A stretch of 51,193 bases of DNA from Caryophanon sp. (GTDB lineage: Bacteria > Bacillota > Bacilli > Bacillales_A > Planococcaceae), in NCBI GenBank assembly GCA_018384745.1, contig JAHAYH010000115.1:1-51193 (forward strand). The letters are read 5' to 3'. The notes under the pieces are model-generated. The model saw only the letters and a list, made by a program, of their open reading frames with translations. It did no database searches and was not told the origin of the DNA. The translations under genes and the position numbers were made by a program. This document shows, piece by piece, positions 1 to 9,568 of this stretch. Each line of letters starts with the position of its first letter. The stretch's first letter is position 1.

Positions 1-1524
1 GAAGTAGATGAGAATGCTTTAGAAGAGAGTCCACCAGTTGTAACAATCATGGGTCACGTTGACCACGGTAAAACAACATTACTTGACTCGATTCGTAACA
101 CGAAAGTAACAGCGGGCGAAGCGGGCGGCATCACGCAGCATATTGGCGCTTACCAAGTAGAAGCAAACGGCAAAAAAATCTCATTCTTAGATACACCTGG
201 ACATGCTGCATTCACAACAATGCGTGCACGTGGTGCATCTGTAACCGATTTAGCAATTATCGTTGTTGCAGCTGATGACGGTGTAATGCCACAAACCGTT
301 GAAGCAATCAACCATGCAAAAGCAGCAGAGGTACCAATTATCGTTGCGGTAAACAAAATGGATAAACCATCTGCAAATCCTGACCGTGTTCAACAAGAAT
401 TAACAGAGCATGGCTTAGTACCTGAAGCTTGGGGCGGCGATACAATTTTCGTACCAATTTCAGCGCTTAAAGGCGAAGGTATTGACGAATTATTAGAAAT
501 GATTCTATTAACAGCAGAAGTAGGTGAGCTAAAAGCAAACCCAACACGTTCTGCAATCGGTTCAGTAATTGAAGCGCAATTAGATAAAGGTCGCGGTCCA
601 GTTGCGACACTATTAGTGCAAGATGGTACGTTACGCGTAGGTGATCCAATCGTAGTTGGTCACGCATACGGTCGTGTTCGTGCAATGGTGAATGACTTAG
701 GTCGTCGCGTAAAAGAAGCTGGCCCATCGACACCAGTTGAAATTACTGGTTTAAACGAAGTACCACAAGCGGGTGACCGTTTCGTTGTATTCGAAGATGA
801 GAAAACAGCTCGTCAAGTTGGTGAGTCTCGTTCAATGACAGCGATTCAAGCACAACGTACAGAAAAAACACGTGTAACGCTTGATAACTTATTCGAACAA
901 ATGAGCCAAGGCGAAATGAAAGAATTAAACTTAATCGTGAAAGCAGACGTACAAGGTACTGTAGAAGCGATGGCTGCATCATTAATGAAAATTGATGTAG
1001 AAGGCGTAAACGTGAAAATTATTCACACAGGCGCAGGTGCGATTACAGAGTCTGATATTTCATTAGCAGCAGCATCAAATGCAATCGTAATCGGCTTCAA
1101 CGTACGTCCTGACGTAAACGCAAAACGTGCAGCAGATGAAGAAGGCGTAGACATTCGTTTACACCGTATCATCTACAAAGTAATCGAAGAAATCGAGCAA
1201 GCGATGAAAGGTCTTCTTGACCCAGAATTCGAAGAAAAAGTTGTTGGACAAGCGGAAGTTCGTCAAACAATTAAAGTATCAAAAGTTGGTACAATTGCTG
1301 GTTCTTACGTAATTGAAGGTAAGATGGTACGTGACGCGGGCGTACGCGTTATTCGTGAAGGCATCGTTGTATTTGAAGGCGAATTAGATTCATTAAAACG
1401 CTTCAAAGATGATGCAAAAGAAGTAGCACGTGGTTACGAGTGTGGTATTACAATTAAAGATTACAACGATGTAAAAGAAGGCGACATTATCGAAGCCTTC
1501 GTGATGGAAGAAATTAAACGCTAA
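1..1524 (+). CDS. infB: Translation initiation factor IF-2 (5' end outside window)
   Basis: This is the C-terminal part of IF-2, the GTPase that brings initiator fMet-tRNA to the 30S subunit and promotes 50S joining. The reading frame is open from base 1, so the start and the N-terminal domains lie upstream of the window. The G domain is complete: G1 GHVDHGKT begins 17 codons in, followed by [10 protein letters not shown] (switch I), DTPGH (G3), NKMD (G4) and SALKGEG (G5). The rest covers domain II, domain III and the C-terminal tRNA-binding domain, ending in EEIKR. The stop codon overlaps the ATG of ylxP by one base, which suggests translational coupling within the nusA-infB-rbfA type operon. 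Identity is certain; only the 5' truncation limits the entry. Confidence 0.98.
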   Translation, partial: EVDENALEESPPVVTIMGHVDHGKTTLLDSIRNTKVTAGEAGGITQHIGAYQVEANGKKISFLDTPGHAAFTTMRARGASVTDLAIIVVAADDGVMPQTVEAINHAKAAEVPIIVAVNKMDKPSANPDRVQQELTEHGLVPEAWGGDTIFVPISALKGEGIDELLEMILLTAEVGELKANPTRSAIGSVIEAQLDKGRGPVATLLVQDGTLRVGDPIVVGHAYGRVRAMVNDLGRRVKEAGPSTPVEITGLNEVPQAGDRFVVFEDEKTARQVGESRSMTAIQAQRTEKTRVTLDNLFEQMSQGEMKELNLIVKADVQGTVEAMAASLMKIDVEGVNVKIIHTGAGAITESDISLAAASNAIVIGFNVRPDVNAKRAADEEGVDIRLHRIIYKVIEEIEQAMKGLLDPEFEEKVVGQAEVRQTIKVSKVGTIAGSYVIEGKMVRDAGVRVIREGIVVFEGELDSLKRFKDDAKEVARGYECGITIKDYNDVKEGDIIEAFVMEEIKR

Positions 1525-1802
1525 TGATTGTGTACGCTGAATGTGAATTCATGATTCATACAGCACACTCGTTAAAGGAAAAACGTGCCGTGCTTCAAAA
1601 AATGGTTACGCGCACGAAACAAAAGTTTAATGTGTCGGTTGCAGAAATCGACCATCAAAATGTATGGCAACGAACGCGAATTGCGCTCGTTGCTGTTGCA
1701 TCTTCCAAGCTTGCTGCAGAGCAAGAAATTCAACGCGCCATTCGTTTTTTGCAGTCCAACCCTGAGTGGGAAGCAATCGACGTATGGACCGAAAACTTAT
1801 AA
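1524..1802 (+). CDS. ylxP: DUF503 family protein YlxP
   Basis: A 92-residue protein of the DUF503 family, matching B. subtilis YlxP in both sequence style and position between infB and rbfA. The N-terminus ([12 protein letters not shown]) and the conserved SLKEKRAVLQK stretch are typical of the family, which has a small ferredoxin-like fold. Its molecular role is not established; a link to ribosome or translation function is inferred only from the constant neighbourhood. The ATG overlaps the infB stop by one base and there is no separate Shine-Dalgarno spacing, so translation is probably coupled to infB. Fifteen bases separate it from rbfA. Confidence 0.9.
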   Translation: MIVYAECEFMIHTAHSLKEKRAVLQKMVTRTKQKFNVSVAEIDHQNVWQRTRIALVAVASSKLAAEQEIQRAIRFLQSNPEWEAIDVWTENL

Positions 1803-1817
1803 TAGAGGTGACATGAG

Positions 1818-2162
1818 ATGTCTTTACGTTCAAATCGTGTTGCAGAGCAAATGAAAAAAGAGCTTGGTGATATTATTACACGCAAAATTAAAGACCCACG
1901 CGTAGGGTTCGTTACGGTAACGGACGTAGCTGTAACTGGGGATTTACAACAAGCGACTGTATATATTACATCACTTGGAAACGACCGTGAGCGCGCGGAA
2001 ACGTTAAAAGCGTTAGAAAAAGCTGCTGGCTTTATCCGTTCTGAAATTGGTTCACGCATTCGCTTACGTCGTACACCAGAAATTTTCTTCGAGTTTGATT
2101 CTGCGATCGCATACGGAAACAAAATCGATGCATTACTTCGTTCATTGCACGAAGAGAAATAA
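1818..2162 (+). CDS. rbfA: 30S ribosome-binding factor RbfA
   Basis: A 114-residue RbfA, the KH-like factor that binds the 30S subunit and assists late maturation of the 16S rRNA 5' end, important in cold adaptation. The N-terminal [16 protein letters not shown], the [12 protein letters not shown] strand and the C-terminal [13 protein letters not shown] segment are all family signatures, and the length is normal. The ATG at 1818 follows a GAGGTG ribosome-binding site with seven bases of spacing. It is co-directional with ylxP. A strong intrinsic terminator lies 72 bases after its stop, before truB. Confidence 0.97.
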   Translation: MSLRSNRVAEQMKKELGDIITRKIKDPRVGFVTVTDVAVTGDLQQATVYITSLGNDRERAETLKALEKAAGFIRSEIGSRIRLRRTPEIFFEFDSAIAYGNKIDALLRSLHEEK

Positions 2163-2188
2163 TCGTACTTCACGTTCACACATTGTTT

Positions 2189-2201
2189 ACCGTTCAACGG
2201 T
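2189..2201. repeat. Perfect 6-bp inverted repeat in the rbfA-truB gap
   Basis: ACCGTT and AACGGT flank a single central base, giving a perfect 13-base dyad in the 125-base gap between rbfA and truB. It could be a protein-binding site or a small hairpin, but the loop is too short for a stable RNA stem. No function is known to me. Confidence 0.4.
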
Positions 2202-2233
2202 ATGCAACAGCAACGTGGACGAACATACATTAT

Positions 2234-2274
2234 AAAAGCCTGCTCTGCATGAATTATGCGGGCAGGCTTTTTTT
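2234..2274 (+). terminator. Intrinsic terminator between rbfA and truB
   Basis: A perfect 10-bp stem (AAAAGCCTGC at 2234-2243 with GCAGGCTTTT at 2262-2271) is followed by a T tract to 2274. The truB ribosome-binding site AGGAGG begins at the very next base, so the hairpin may end part of the infB-rbfA transcription or act as an attenuator for truB. Confidence 0.85.
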
Positions 2275-2287
2275 AGGAGGAACAACT

Positions 2288-3199
2288 ATGAACGGTATTA
2301 TCCCATTATGGAAAGAGCGCGGCATGACGAGCCATGATTGCGTCTTTAAATTGCGTAAAATTTTACGTACAAAAAAGGTAGGGCATACAGGTACGCTTGA
2401 CCCAGGTGTGGAAGGCGTATTACCCATTTGCATTGGCACAGCGACACGCATTGCCGAATATTTAACGGATGCTGGGAAAACGTATGAGGCGGTCATTTCC
2501 ATTAGCCGTACAACGACGACGGAAGATGCAGAGGGCGACACGGTCGAAGAACATAGCGAGCATAAGTCATTTACACGCGCGCAAATTGAAGCGGTATTAG
2601 CGTCGTTAACAGGCGTTATTACGCAAACGCCACCGATGTACTCAGCGGTGAAAGTGAACGGGAAAAAGCTGTATGAATATGCGCGTGCAGGACAAACGGT
2701 AGAGCGTCCGACGCGTGAAGTGACCATTCATGACTTAACGCTTTTAAGTGAAGGGGATGTATTTGAAGGAGAGGATGTGCGCTTTTCTGTCCGCGTCTCA
2801 TGCAGTAAAGGGACGTATATTCGCACGCTCGCTGTTCAAATTGGTGAAGCGCTTGGCTACCCAGCGCATATGCATGAATTAGTGCGTACAGCATCAGGTA
2901 CATTTAACAATGACAACTGCTTTACGCTTGCGCAAGTAGCAACGTTAATGGAGCAAGAGCGCATTGATGAAGCGCTATTACCGGTCGAGCATGCGCTTCG
3001 TGATTATCCGTATGTCGAAATTACAGCGGATGTCGAGAAACAAATTACGAACGGTCAAGTACTTCCAATGCACACATTGCTTGAAGAACATGATAAAGTA
3101 GTGTTTGGGAAGAATCATAAGGCGGTTGCCGTCTATATTCTACATCCGACAAAGCAACGTATGATGAAGCCAGATAAAATGTTTCCAAACGTAGAATAG
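2288..3199 (+). CDS. truB: tRNA pseudouridine(55) synthase TruB
   Basis: A 303-residue TruB, which makes pseudouridine 55 in the T-loop of tRNAs. The N-terminus MNGIIPLWKERGMTSHD is typical. The catalytic motif is GHTGTLDPGVEG with the nucleophilic aspartate at about residue 38, followed by the KxxxY stretch (VNGKKLYEYAR) and the SKGTYIRTL motif; a C-terminal PUA-like region follows. The frame stays open upstream to 2183, but ATG 2288 is chosen because AGGAGG lies five bases before it and homology begins there. The gene sits immediately after an intrinsic terminator, so its transcription needs read-through or a weak upstream promoter. ribF follows 14 bases downstream. Confidence 0.96.
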   Translation: MNGIIPLWKERGMTSHDCVFKLRKILRTKKVGHTGTLDPGVEGVLPICIGTATRIAEYLTDAGKTYEAVISISRTTTTEDAEGDTVEEHSEHKSFTRAQIEAVLASLTGVITQTPPMYSAVKVNGKKLYEYARAGQTVERPTREVTIHDLTLLSEGDVFEGEDVRFSVRVSCSKGTYIRTLAVQIGEALGYPAHMHELVRTASGTFNNDNCFTLAQVATLMEQERIDEALLPVEHALRDYPYVEITADVEKQITNGQVLPMHTLLEEHDKVVFGKNHKAVAVYILHPTKQRMMKPDKMFPNVE

Positions 3200-3213
3200 A
3201 AGGGGGTTTGGGT

Positions 3214-4167
3214 ATGGAAGTCATTCATTTAAAATACCCACATCAAATTTCAGCACAAGCCGAGCCATCATCGCTTGCGATTGGCTTTTTCGACGGCGTG
3301 CATCGTGGGCATCAAGCTGTTATTGGACAAGCGCAACAAACCGCGCAAGCTTTAGGGATTAAATCAGCAGTCATGACATTTGATCCGCATCCATCCATTG
3401 TACTTGGTGGACGTAATGAGCGTGTATTTTACATTACATTGCTCGAAGACAAATTGCGCATTTTACAAAACATGGGTGTTGATGTTGTGTACGTTGCCCA
3501 TTTCACGTCAGAGCTTGCACAGCTATCACCGAGCGATTTTATTGAGACGTTTTTACGTGGCTTAAATGTGAAGCACGTAACAGCGGGCTTTGATTTTTCA
3601 TTTGGTGCATTCGGCAAGGGGAAAATGCACGATATTGAAGCGGCAGCAAATGGCGACTTTGGCGTAACCGTTGTCGATAAGCAAGAAGATGGCGATGATA
3701 AAATTAGTTCAACGCGCATTCGAGCGGTGCTTGAAGCGGGCGATATGGAAGAAGCAGCGAAGCTTTTAGGACGCCCATTTGCGACGAGTGGGATCGTTGT
3801 ACACGGCGATAAGCGCGGACGTACGATCGGTTTCCCAACGGCTAATGTGCAGGAGAAAGAAGGTAGCTTCATTCCAGCTGTTGGGGTGTATGCGGTGCGC
3901 TTACTTGTGCAAAACACATGGTATGACGGTGTGTGTAACGTCGGCTATAAACCAACGTTTAAAGATCCAAATGAGAAACAGCTATCGATTGAAGTACATA
4001 TTTTTGACTTTGAAAAAGATATTTACGGCGAGGAAGTAGTCGTCGCATGGTATACGTATTTACGAAACGAGCGTAAATTTGCAGGGCTTGATGCGTTAAA
4101 AGCGCAACTGCATATCGATCAACAACAAGCGCTTGATTACTTCGCGAACATCCGCACAATCGATTAA
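3214..4167 (+). CDS. ribF: Bifunctional riboflavin kinase / FAD synthetase
   Basis: A 317-residue RibF (RibC in B. subtilis) that converts riboflavin to FMN and then FAD. The N-terminal nucleotidyltransferase domain carries [11 protein letters not shown] and the later SSTRIR motif; the C-terminal flavokinase domain begins near residue 185 with [11 protein letters not shown], then PAVGVYAV and NVGYKPTF. Length is normal. ATG 3214 is preferred over the in-frame TTG at 3208 because the AGGGGG ribosome-binding site lies seven bases upstream of the ATG but only one base from the TTG. It is placed between truB and rpsO as in B. subtilis. In some Gram-positives this enzyme also influences FMN riboswitch regulation indirectly by setting FMN levels. 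Confidence 0.96.
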   Translation: MEVIHLKYPHQISAQAEPSSLAIGFFDGVHRGHQAVIGQAQQTAQALGIKSAVMTFDPHPSIVLGGRNERVFYITLLEDKLRILQNMGVDVVYVAHFTSELAQLSPSDFIETFLRGLNVKHVTAGFDFSFGAFGKGKMHDIEAAANGDFGVTVVDKQEDGDDKISSTRIRAVLEAGDMEEAAKLLGRPFATSGIVVHGDKRGRTIGFPTANVQEKEGSFIPAVGVYAVRLLVQNTWYDGVCNVGYKPTFKDPNEKQLSIEVHIFDFEKDIYGEEVVVAWYTYLRNERKFAGLDALKAQLHIDQQQALDYFANIRTID

Positions 4168-4176
4168 ACACAACAG

Positions 4177-4206
4177 TTGCTTATTTTTTACACTTCATGT
4201 TATAAT
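4177..4206 (+). promoter_or_regulatory. Sigma-A promoter for rpsO
   Basis: A -35 TTGCTT (4177-4182) and a consensus -10 TATAAT (4201-4206) are 18 bases apart, and the -10 is extended by TG (TGTTATAAT). Transcription would start near 4213, leaving a leader of about 97 bases before rpsO. Confidence 0.8.
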
Positions 4207-4211
4207 GCTAA

Positions 4212-4309
4212 AGTATGTTATTGACATACGAACCTTAGCTAGGCTATACGTTTCTCCGAACGGTGGCGTTGCTAATGGGGATATTAATATTTTAGGAGGT
4301 CCATTCAAC
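4212..4309 (+). promoter_or_regulatory. Structured rpsO leader, probable S15 autoregulatory element
   Basis: The leader can form a 5' hairpin (GTATG 4213-4217 with CATAC 4225-4229) and a second domain closed by CCTTAGC (4233-4239) with GCTAA-T-GG (4271-4278), containing an inner CGTT/AACG stem (4249-4262). Ribosomal protein S15 is known to repress its own mRNA by binding structured leaders in several bacteria, including Bacillales. The assignment here rests on position and hand-folding, not on a covariance-model match. Confidence 0.55.
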
Positions 4310-4579
4310 ATGGCAATTACACAACAACGTAAAAACGAAATTATCGCTGAGTTCCGTACTCACGAGAGCGACACTGGTTCACCAGAAGTACAAATCGCTG
4401 TATTAACTGCTGAAATCAATGCATTAAACGCTCACTTACAAACACACAAAAAAGATTTCCACTCTAAACGCGGTCTTCACAAAATGGTAGGTACTCGTCG
4501 TAACTTATTAAAATACTTACGCGAAACTGATGTTCAACGCTACCGTGAATTAATCCAACGTTTAGGCTTACGTCGTTAA
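4310..4579 (+). CDS. rpsO: 30S ribosomal protein S15
   Basis: An 89-residue S15, exactly the family length. It binds 16S rRNA early and bridges the subunits. The sequence [11 protein letters not shown], the [12 protein letters not shown] segment and the [15 protein letters not shown] helix are diagnostic. The frame is open upstream, but ATG 4310 has an AGGAGG site about nine bases before it. The gene has its own strong promoter and structured leader, and is followed after 16 bases by an intrinsic terminator, so it can be expressed as a single-gene unit between ribF and pnp. Confidence 0.98.
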   Translation: MAITQQRKNEIIAEFRTHESDTGSPEVQIAVLTAEINALNAHLQTHKKDFHSKRGLHKMVGTRRNLLKYLRETDVQRYRELIQRLGLRR

Positions 4580-4595
4580 TCTTTGCGCATAACGT

Positions 4596-4621
4596 AAAAA
4601 GCGGGAGTATTCCCGCTTTTT
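4596..4621 (+). terminator. Intrinsic terminator after rpsO
   Basis: An 11-bp perfect stem AAAAAGCGGGA / TCCCGCTTTTT with a four-base loop and T tract directly follows rpsO. In some bacteria this rpsO-pnp region is also a processing site. Confidence 0.9.
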
Positions 4622-4794
4622 ATTTATGTAACGAATGCTCCTTCAGCTAATTTAACTTCAATTCATCATAAACAAATTATAGGCATCATGAGAAAGTCAT
4701 GTGAATCGCCAAAAATTTTCGCATATAAATATTAATTTTGGTACACTGTACTATGATATAGATCGACGTGTACAAGTAGAAAGGGGTTCAGTAA

Positions 4795-6906
4795 ATGAAC
4801 GACAAAAAAGTGTATTCTTTTGAATGGGCTGGCCGTCCTTTAGTAGTAGAGGTAGGACAGTTAGCGAAACAAGCAAACGGTGCAGCGATGGTACGCTACG
4901 GCGAAACTGCAGTACTTGCAACAGCAACAATGTCAAAGGAAGCAAAAGCAACAGACTTCTTCCCATTAACAGTAAACTATGAAGAACGTTTATACGCAGC
5001 AGGTAAAATTCCAGGAGGCTTCATTAAACGTGAAGGTCGTCCGTCAGAAAATGCGGTATTAACGTCTCGTCTGATCGACCGTCCAATCCGTCCAATGTTC
5101 CCAGATGGTTTCCGTAACGAAGTACAATCCATTTTAATGGTGATGTCAAACGACCAAAACTGCCCAGCAGACGTGGCAGCAATGTTCGGTTCTTCATTAT
5201 CATTAGCCATTTCAGATATTCCATTTGATGGTCCAATCGCAGGTGTACACGTAGGTTACATCGACGGTGAATTCGTTGTGAACCCAACGATGGAACAAGC
5301 GGCATTATCAACAGTACACTTAACAGTTGCTGGTAACAAAGATGCGATTAACATGGTAGAAGCAGGCGCATTAGAAGTGCCTGAAGAAATTATGTTAGAA
5401 GCGATCATGTTCGGTCATGAAGAAATTAAAAAATTAATCGCTTTCCAAGAGCAAATTGTTGCTGAAATTGGAAAAGAGAAAAAAGAAGTTGTGCTGTATG
5501 AATTAGATGCAGAACTGACAGCAGCGATTAAAGAAACAGCTGAAGCGGATATGAACGAAGCGATCCAAACAGTTGATAAGCAACAACGTGAAGTAAACAT
5601 TACCGCTGTAAAAACGCGCGTTATTGAGGCATATGAAGCACAAGAAGCTGACGATGACACAATGAAGCAAGTAAAAGCGATTTTAGATAAAATGGTCAAA
5701 GACGAAGTTCGTCGTTTAATTACAGAAGATAAAGTACGCCCAGATGGTCGTAAACAAGATGAAATTCGTCCGTTATCTTCTGAAATTGATTTATTACCAC
5801 GTACACACGGTTCAGCAATGTTCACGCGTGGACAAACACAAGCGGTTTCAATCACAACATTAGGTCCATTAGGTGATGTGCAAATTATCGATGGCTTAGG
5901 TATTGAAGAAACGAAACGCTTCATGCACCACTATAACTTCCCAGCATTCTCAGTTGGGGAAACAGGTCGTTACGGTTCACCAGGTCGTCGTGAAATCGGT
6001 CACGGTGCATTAGGTGAGCGTGCGATTTCAGCGGTTCTTCCGTCAGAAGAGGACTTCCCATACGCAATTCGTTGTGTAGCGGAAGTATTAGAATCAAACG
6101 GTTCAACATCACAAGCATCAATTTGTGCATCGGTTATGTCATTAATGGCTGCTGGTGTACCAATTAAAGCACCGGTTGCGGGTATTGCAATGGGTCTTGT
6201 GAAAAAAGGCGAGCACTACACAGTCTTAACGGATATTCAAGGGATGGAAGACCACTTAGGTGACATGGACTTTAAAGTTGCAGGTACAGCTAAAGGGGTA
6301 ACCGCTCTACAAATGGATATTAAAATCGACGGTTTATCACGCAACATTTTAGAAGAAGCGTTAACGCAAGCGAAAATTGGTCGTATGCAAATTTTAGACC
6401 ATATGTTACAAACAATCGCTGAGCCACGTACAACATTATCGACATATGCACCGAAAATCGTAACGATTAAAATTAACCCAGACAAAATCCGTGATGTGAT
6501 CGGACCAGGTGGGAAAATGATCAACAAAATCATCGATGCAACAGGCGTTAAAATTGATACAGAGCAAGATGGTACAATTTTCATCGCGTCATCAGATGAA
6601 GAGATGATCAACCGCGCGAAAGAAATGATCGAAGCAATCGTACGCGAAGCAAAAGTAGGCGAGTACTACATGGGTACGGTAAAACGCATCGAGAAATTCG
6701 GCGCATTCGTTGAAATCTTCCCAGGCAAAGATGGTTTATTACACATCTCTGAAATTCAAGAAGAACGCACAAAAGAAGTAGAAGACGTATTAAAACTTGG
6801 CGATCAGTTACTTGTAAAATGTATCGAAATCGACAAGCAAAGTCGCGTAAACTTATCGCGTAAAATCGTCTTAAAAGAAGAAAAAGAACGCGCAGAGCAA
6901 CAATAA
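4795..6906 (+). CDS. pnp: Polyribonucleotide nucleotidyltransferase (PNPase)
   Basis: A 703-residue PNPase, the phosphorolytic 3'-to-5' exoribonuclease central to mRNA decay. Two RNase PH-like domains are separated by a helical region; the second contains the GALGERAIS and FPYAIRCV segments. A KH domain carries the GPGG loop near residue 570, and a C-terminal S1 domain starts near residue 621 ([19 protein letters not shown]). Length is typical. ATG 4795 follows AAAGGGG with suitable spacing. A possible -10 (TATGAT at 4752) lies upstream without a clear -35. The gene ends 89 bases before the M16 protease with a terminator between; the B. subtilis ylxY deacetylase normally found here is absent. 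Confidence 0.98.
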   Translation: MNDKKVYSFEWAGRPLVVEVGQLAKQANGAAMVRYGETAVLATATMSKEAKATDFFPLTVNYEERLYAAGKIPGGFIKREGRPSENAVLTSRLIDRPIRPMFPDGFRNEVQSILMVMSNDQNCPADVAAMFGSSLSLAISDIPFDGPIAGVHVGYIDGEFVVNPTMEQAALSTVHLTVAGNKDAINMVEAGALEVPEEIMLEAIMFGHEEIKKLIAFQEQIVAEIGKEKKEVVLYELDAELTAAIKETAEADMNEAIQTVDKQQREVNITAVKTRVIEAYEAQEADDDTMKQVKAILDKMVKDEVRRLITEDKVRPDGRKQDEIRPLSSEIDLLPRTHGSAMFTRGQTQAVSITTLGPLGDVQIIDGLGIEETKRFMHHYNFPAFSVGETGRYGSPGRREIGHGALGERAISAVLPSEEDFPYAIRCVAEVLESNGSTSQASICASVMSLMAAGVPIKAPVAGIAMGLVKKGEHYTVLTDIQGMEDHLGDMDFKVAGTAKGVTALQMDIKIDGLSRNILEEALTQAKIGRMQILDHMLQTIAEPRTTLSTYAPKIVTIKINPDKIRDVIGPGGKMINKIIDATGVKIDTEQDGTIFIASSDEEMINRAKEMIEAIVREAKVGEYYMGTVKRIEKFGAFVEIFPGKDGLLHISEIQEERTKEVEDVLKLGDQLLVKCIEIDKQSRVNLSRKIVLKEEKERAEQQ

Positions 6907-6936
6907 GTTGCTTTCGCTTTTACGATACACACATGA

Positions 6937-6967
6937 GGGGGCTGCGCGTATGTCGCAGCCTCCTTTT
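6937..6967 (+). terminator. Intrinsic terminator after pnp
   Basis: A G/C-rich stem of about ten pairs (GGGGGCTGCG at 6937-6946 with CGCAGCCTCC at 6954-6963, one G-U pair) is followed by a short TTTT. The short T tract means read-through into mlpA is likely. Confidence 0.65.
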
Positions 6968-6995
6968 GCAATGACCTATAGAATCGAGGAATTAC

Positions 6996-8228
6996 ATGGT
7001 ACAAATTTATACATGTCAAAATGGCGTACGCATCGTGTCAGAGCACGTGCCGTATGTACGCTCTGTCACGATTGGAATTTGGGTAGACGCCGGCTCACGT
7101 TATGAGCTACCGCATGAAAATGGCATTACACACTTCATTGAGCATATGTTATTTAAGGGGACGCATACGCGCTCAGCTCGCCAAATTGCTGAAGAATTTG
7201 ACCGCATTGGCGGCGAAATTAACGCTTTTACATCGAAGGAAAACACATGCTATTATACGAAAGTGCTCGACCATCACGGAGAGCATGCAATCGATATTTT
7301 AGCCGATATGTTTTTCAATTCGGCGTTTCGTGAAGATGATTTAGAACGTGAGCGTCAAGTCGTAGGTGAAGAGATTTTAATGAGCGAAGATGCAGCGGAT
7401 GATGATATTAATGAAAAGCTTTGGTATGAAATGTATCCAAAAGATGCGCTTGGATTACCGATTTTAGGCTTTGAAGAAACGCTCGCAACATTTGATGCGG
7501 ATATGATTCGCAATTATATGGACAAGCATTATGCGCCGGAAAACGTTGTCATTTCCGTTGCTGGCAATATCGCACCATCGCTCATTCGTCACATTGAAAC
7601 ATTGTTTGGGCACTATGAGCGCAGTGAGAAGTTTGTGAAATCGGTATTAACGTATCCTGAATTTACAGCGGGCCGCTATACGCAAGAGCGCGATATTGAA
7701 CAGTCGCATGTTGCGATGAGCTATCCAGCGATTTCGTGTAAAGACCGTGATTTTTATCCGTTTGTTGCCTTGAATAATTTAATTGGTGGCAACATGAGCT
7801 CTCGCTTATTCCAAGATGTGCGCGAAGATCGTGGGTTAGCATACAGCATCTTCTCGTATGAAACAGCGTACGCAGATGTCGGGGCTTTTTCGATTTATAG
7901 CAGCACGACGAACAAGCAAATGCCGCTGTTATTAGAAACGATTGATGCGACGTTGCGCGACATCGTTGAAAATGGCATTACGTATGAGGAGCTGACAAAC
8001 GCAAAAGAGCAGCTAAAAGCAAGCGTTGTGTTAGGCATTGAGTCAATGGAAACACGCATGAGCCGCAACGGCAAAGCGGAGCTCATTTTTGGGCACCATA
8101 AAACGATTGATGATGTGCTTGCAGGCGTCGATGCCATTTCAATGGAAGCGTGTGATCGATTAATTCATCAAATTTTAACGAAAGATCGCGCAATCGCCAT
8201 TATTGAAGGTACCGAGCAAGATGAATAA
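6996..8228 (+). CDS. mlpA: M16 family zinc protease (MlpA/YmxG)
   Basis: A 410-residue pitrilysin-family (M16) metallopeptidase corresponding to B. subtilis MlpA (YmxG), always found just after pnp. The inverted zinc motif HxxEH is present as HFIEH (residues 46-50) and the distal zinc ligand is in VVGEEI (Glu126), 76 residues on, as expected for an active enzyme. The C-terminal half holds the RGLAYSIFS substrate-binding segment. ATG 6996 follows GAGGAA. No signal peptide is visible, so it is probably cytoplasmic. B. subtilis MlpA has been tied to regulation of extracellular protease production; the physiological substrate is uncertain. It has its own terminator immediately after. Confidence 0.93.
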   Translation: MVQIYTCQNGVRIVSEHVPYVRSVTIGIWVDAGSRYELPHENGITHFIEHMLFKGTHTRSARQIAEEFDRIGGEINAFTSKENTCYYTKVLDHHGEHAIDILADMFFNSAFREDDLERERQVVGEEILMSEDAADDDINEKLWYEMYPKDALGLPILGFEETLATFDADMIRNYMDKHYAPENVVISVAGNIAPSLIRHIETLFGHYERSEKFVKSVLTYPEFTAGRYTQERDIEQSHVAMSYPAISCKDRDFYPFVALNNLIGGNMSSRLFQDVREDRGLAYSIFSYETAYADVGAFSIYSSTTNKQMPLLLETIDATLRDIVENGITYEELTNAKEQLKASVVLGIESMETRMSRNGKAELIFGHHKTIDDVLAGVDAISMEACDRLIHQILTKDRAIAIIEGTEQDE

Positions 8229-8232
8229 ACAG

Positions 8233-8265
8233 AGCCCGTTCGACATTTGTCGCGCGGCTTTTTTT
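8233..8265 (+). terminator. Intrinsic terminator after mlpA
   Basis: AGCC (8233-8236) pairs with GGCT (8256-8259) and CGAC with GTCG around a short loop, with an internal mismatch, followed by seven T residues. Confidence 0.7.
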
Positions 8266-8527
8266 ATAGAGATTACTACGCGTAATGGCACGAGTTGTAA
8301 TGATGTATTGTTTTTTACGAACAGACGTCGTATTATGTATAAATAATTGTATCACCGTCTATTTATACAATTTTTGAAATAATACGATTTTTGTACTCAA
8401 TTCAGAAATAGTATGGTACAATATCACACATTATGGTTCACACAAAACATGCCAACATATATATGCAGTGACATCTATGAACCTACATACAGAAAATGAG
8501 TTTGATGATTTGAGGAGAGATGAGAAC
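8266..8527 (+). other. asd leader region with dyads, no gene
   Basis: This gap holds no convincing gene. It contains a candidate promoter (8308-8336), an AT-rich inverted repeat AATTGTAT / ATACAATT (8345-8352 and 8365-8372) followed by a T run, and a second dyad TTGTAC / GTACAA (8391-8396 and 8416-8421). I see no T-box sequence and no recognisable lysine riboswitch core, so regulation of asd through a known riboswitch is not supported. Confidence 0.4.
8308..8336 (+). promoter_or_regulatory. Candidate sigma-A promoter for asd-dapA
   Basis: TTGTTT (8308-8313) and TATTAT (8331-8336) are 17 bases apart. This would give a leader of nearly 190 bases. A weaker alternative -10 (TACAAT, 8417-8422) lies closer to the gene. 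Confidence 0.45.
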
Positions 8528-9568
8528 ATGACAAAGCAATTAAATGTTGCTGTAGTCGGAGCTACAGGCGCAGTCGGTACAAAAATGATGGAGAAATTAA
8601 TTGAACGTAATTTCCCAATTAAAACGATTAAATTTTTAGCATCAGCACGTTCAGCTGGTAACCCAATTGAGTTTAATGGCAACACATACACAATTGAAGA
8701 AGCAACGCCAGAAAGCTTTGAAGGTGTGGACGTGGCACTATTCTCAGCAGGTGGTTCTGTATCAGCAGCATTAGCACCGGAAGCAGCAAAGCGTGGTGCG
8801 GTTGTAATTGATAACACGAGTCACTTCCGCATGGATCCTGAAGTACCGCTTGTTGTACCTGAAGTAAACCGTCATGCATTAAAGACGATTCCAAAAGGCA
8901 TTATTGCCAACCCGAACTGTTCAACGATTCAAATGGTGGCGGCATTGCAACCAATTCGTGAAAAATTCGGCTTAACAAAAGTGGTCGTATCGACATATCA
9001 AGCGGTATCAGGTTCTGGTATTGCCGCGATCGATGAGTTAAAAGCGCAATCAGCGAACTGGGATGCAGGGAAAAACGTAGAAGCAAACGTATTACCAGTA
9101 AAGTCAGATGTGAAGCATTTCCCAATCGCACGTAACGTTATTCCACAAATTGATAAATTTACAGACAATGGCTATACGTACGAAGAAATGAAAATGATCA
9201 ATGAAACGAAAAAAATTATGGAGCTTCCTGAACTACATGTAGCTGCAACGTGTGTGCGCGTGCCGGTCGTATCAGGTCACTCTGAATCGGTCTACATTGA
9301 ACTTGAGCAAGAAGCGACAGTTGCGGACATTTTCGCAGCGCTTGAAGGTGCACCAGGCATCGTATTACAAGATGATATTACAAACCAAACATATCCAATG
9401 CCTTTATTTGCAGAAAATGAAGACCCAACTTATGTAGGACGTATCCGACAAGATTTAGACAATAAAAAAGGCTTCCATTTATGGATCGTAGCAGACAACT
9501 TATTAAAAGGTGCTGCACTGAATTCAATTCAAATTGCCGAAGCGATGTTAGAGGATAACTTACTATAA
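8528..9568 (+). CDS. asd: Aspartate-semialdehyde dehydrogenase
   Basis: A 346-residue Asd, which reduces aspartyl phosphate to aspartate semialdehyde with NADPH, the branch point for lysine, diaminopimelate, threonine and methionine. The NADP-binding GATGAVG lies at residues 11-17 and the catalytic cysteine is in NPNCSTIQ (Cys131); the later HSESVYIE segment contains a conserved active-site histidine. The frame is open upstream to 8468, but ATG 8528 has a GAGGAGAGA site nine bases before it. It forms a two-gene unit with dapA, 19 bases downstream. In B. subtilis spoVFA-spoVFB precede asd and dapG lies between asd and dapA; all are missing here. Confidence 0.97.
   Translation: MTKQLNVAVVGATGAVGTKMMEKLIERNFPIKTIKFLASARSAGNPIEFNGNTYTIEEATPESFEGVDVALFSAGGSVSAALAPEAAKRGAVVIDNTSHFRMDPEVPLVVPEVNRHALKTIPKGIIANPNCSTIQMVAALQPIREKFGLTKVVVSTYQAVSGSGIAAIDELKAQSANWDAGKNVEANVLPVKSDVKHFPIARNVIPQIDKFTDNGYTYEEMKMINETKKIMELPELHVAATCVRVPVVSGHSESVYIELEQEATVADIFAALEGAPGIVLQDDITNQTYPMPLFAENEDPTYVGRIRQDLDNKKGFHLWIVADNLLKGAALNSIQIAEAMLEDNLL

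Noticed and set aside
1730-2230. 166-codon minus-strand frame across ylxP-rbfA
   Set aside because: It covers two certain plus-strand genes and has no recognisable protein features.
8229-8527. Lysine riboswitch or T-box upstream of asd
   Set aside because: The conserved core sequences are not visible; only simple dyads are present.
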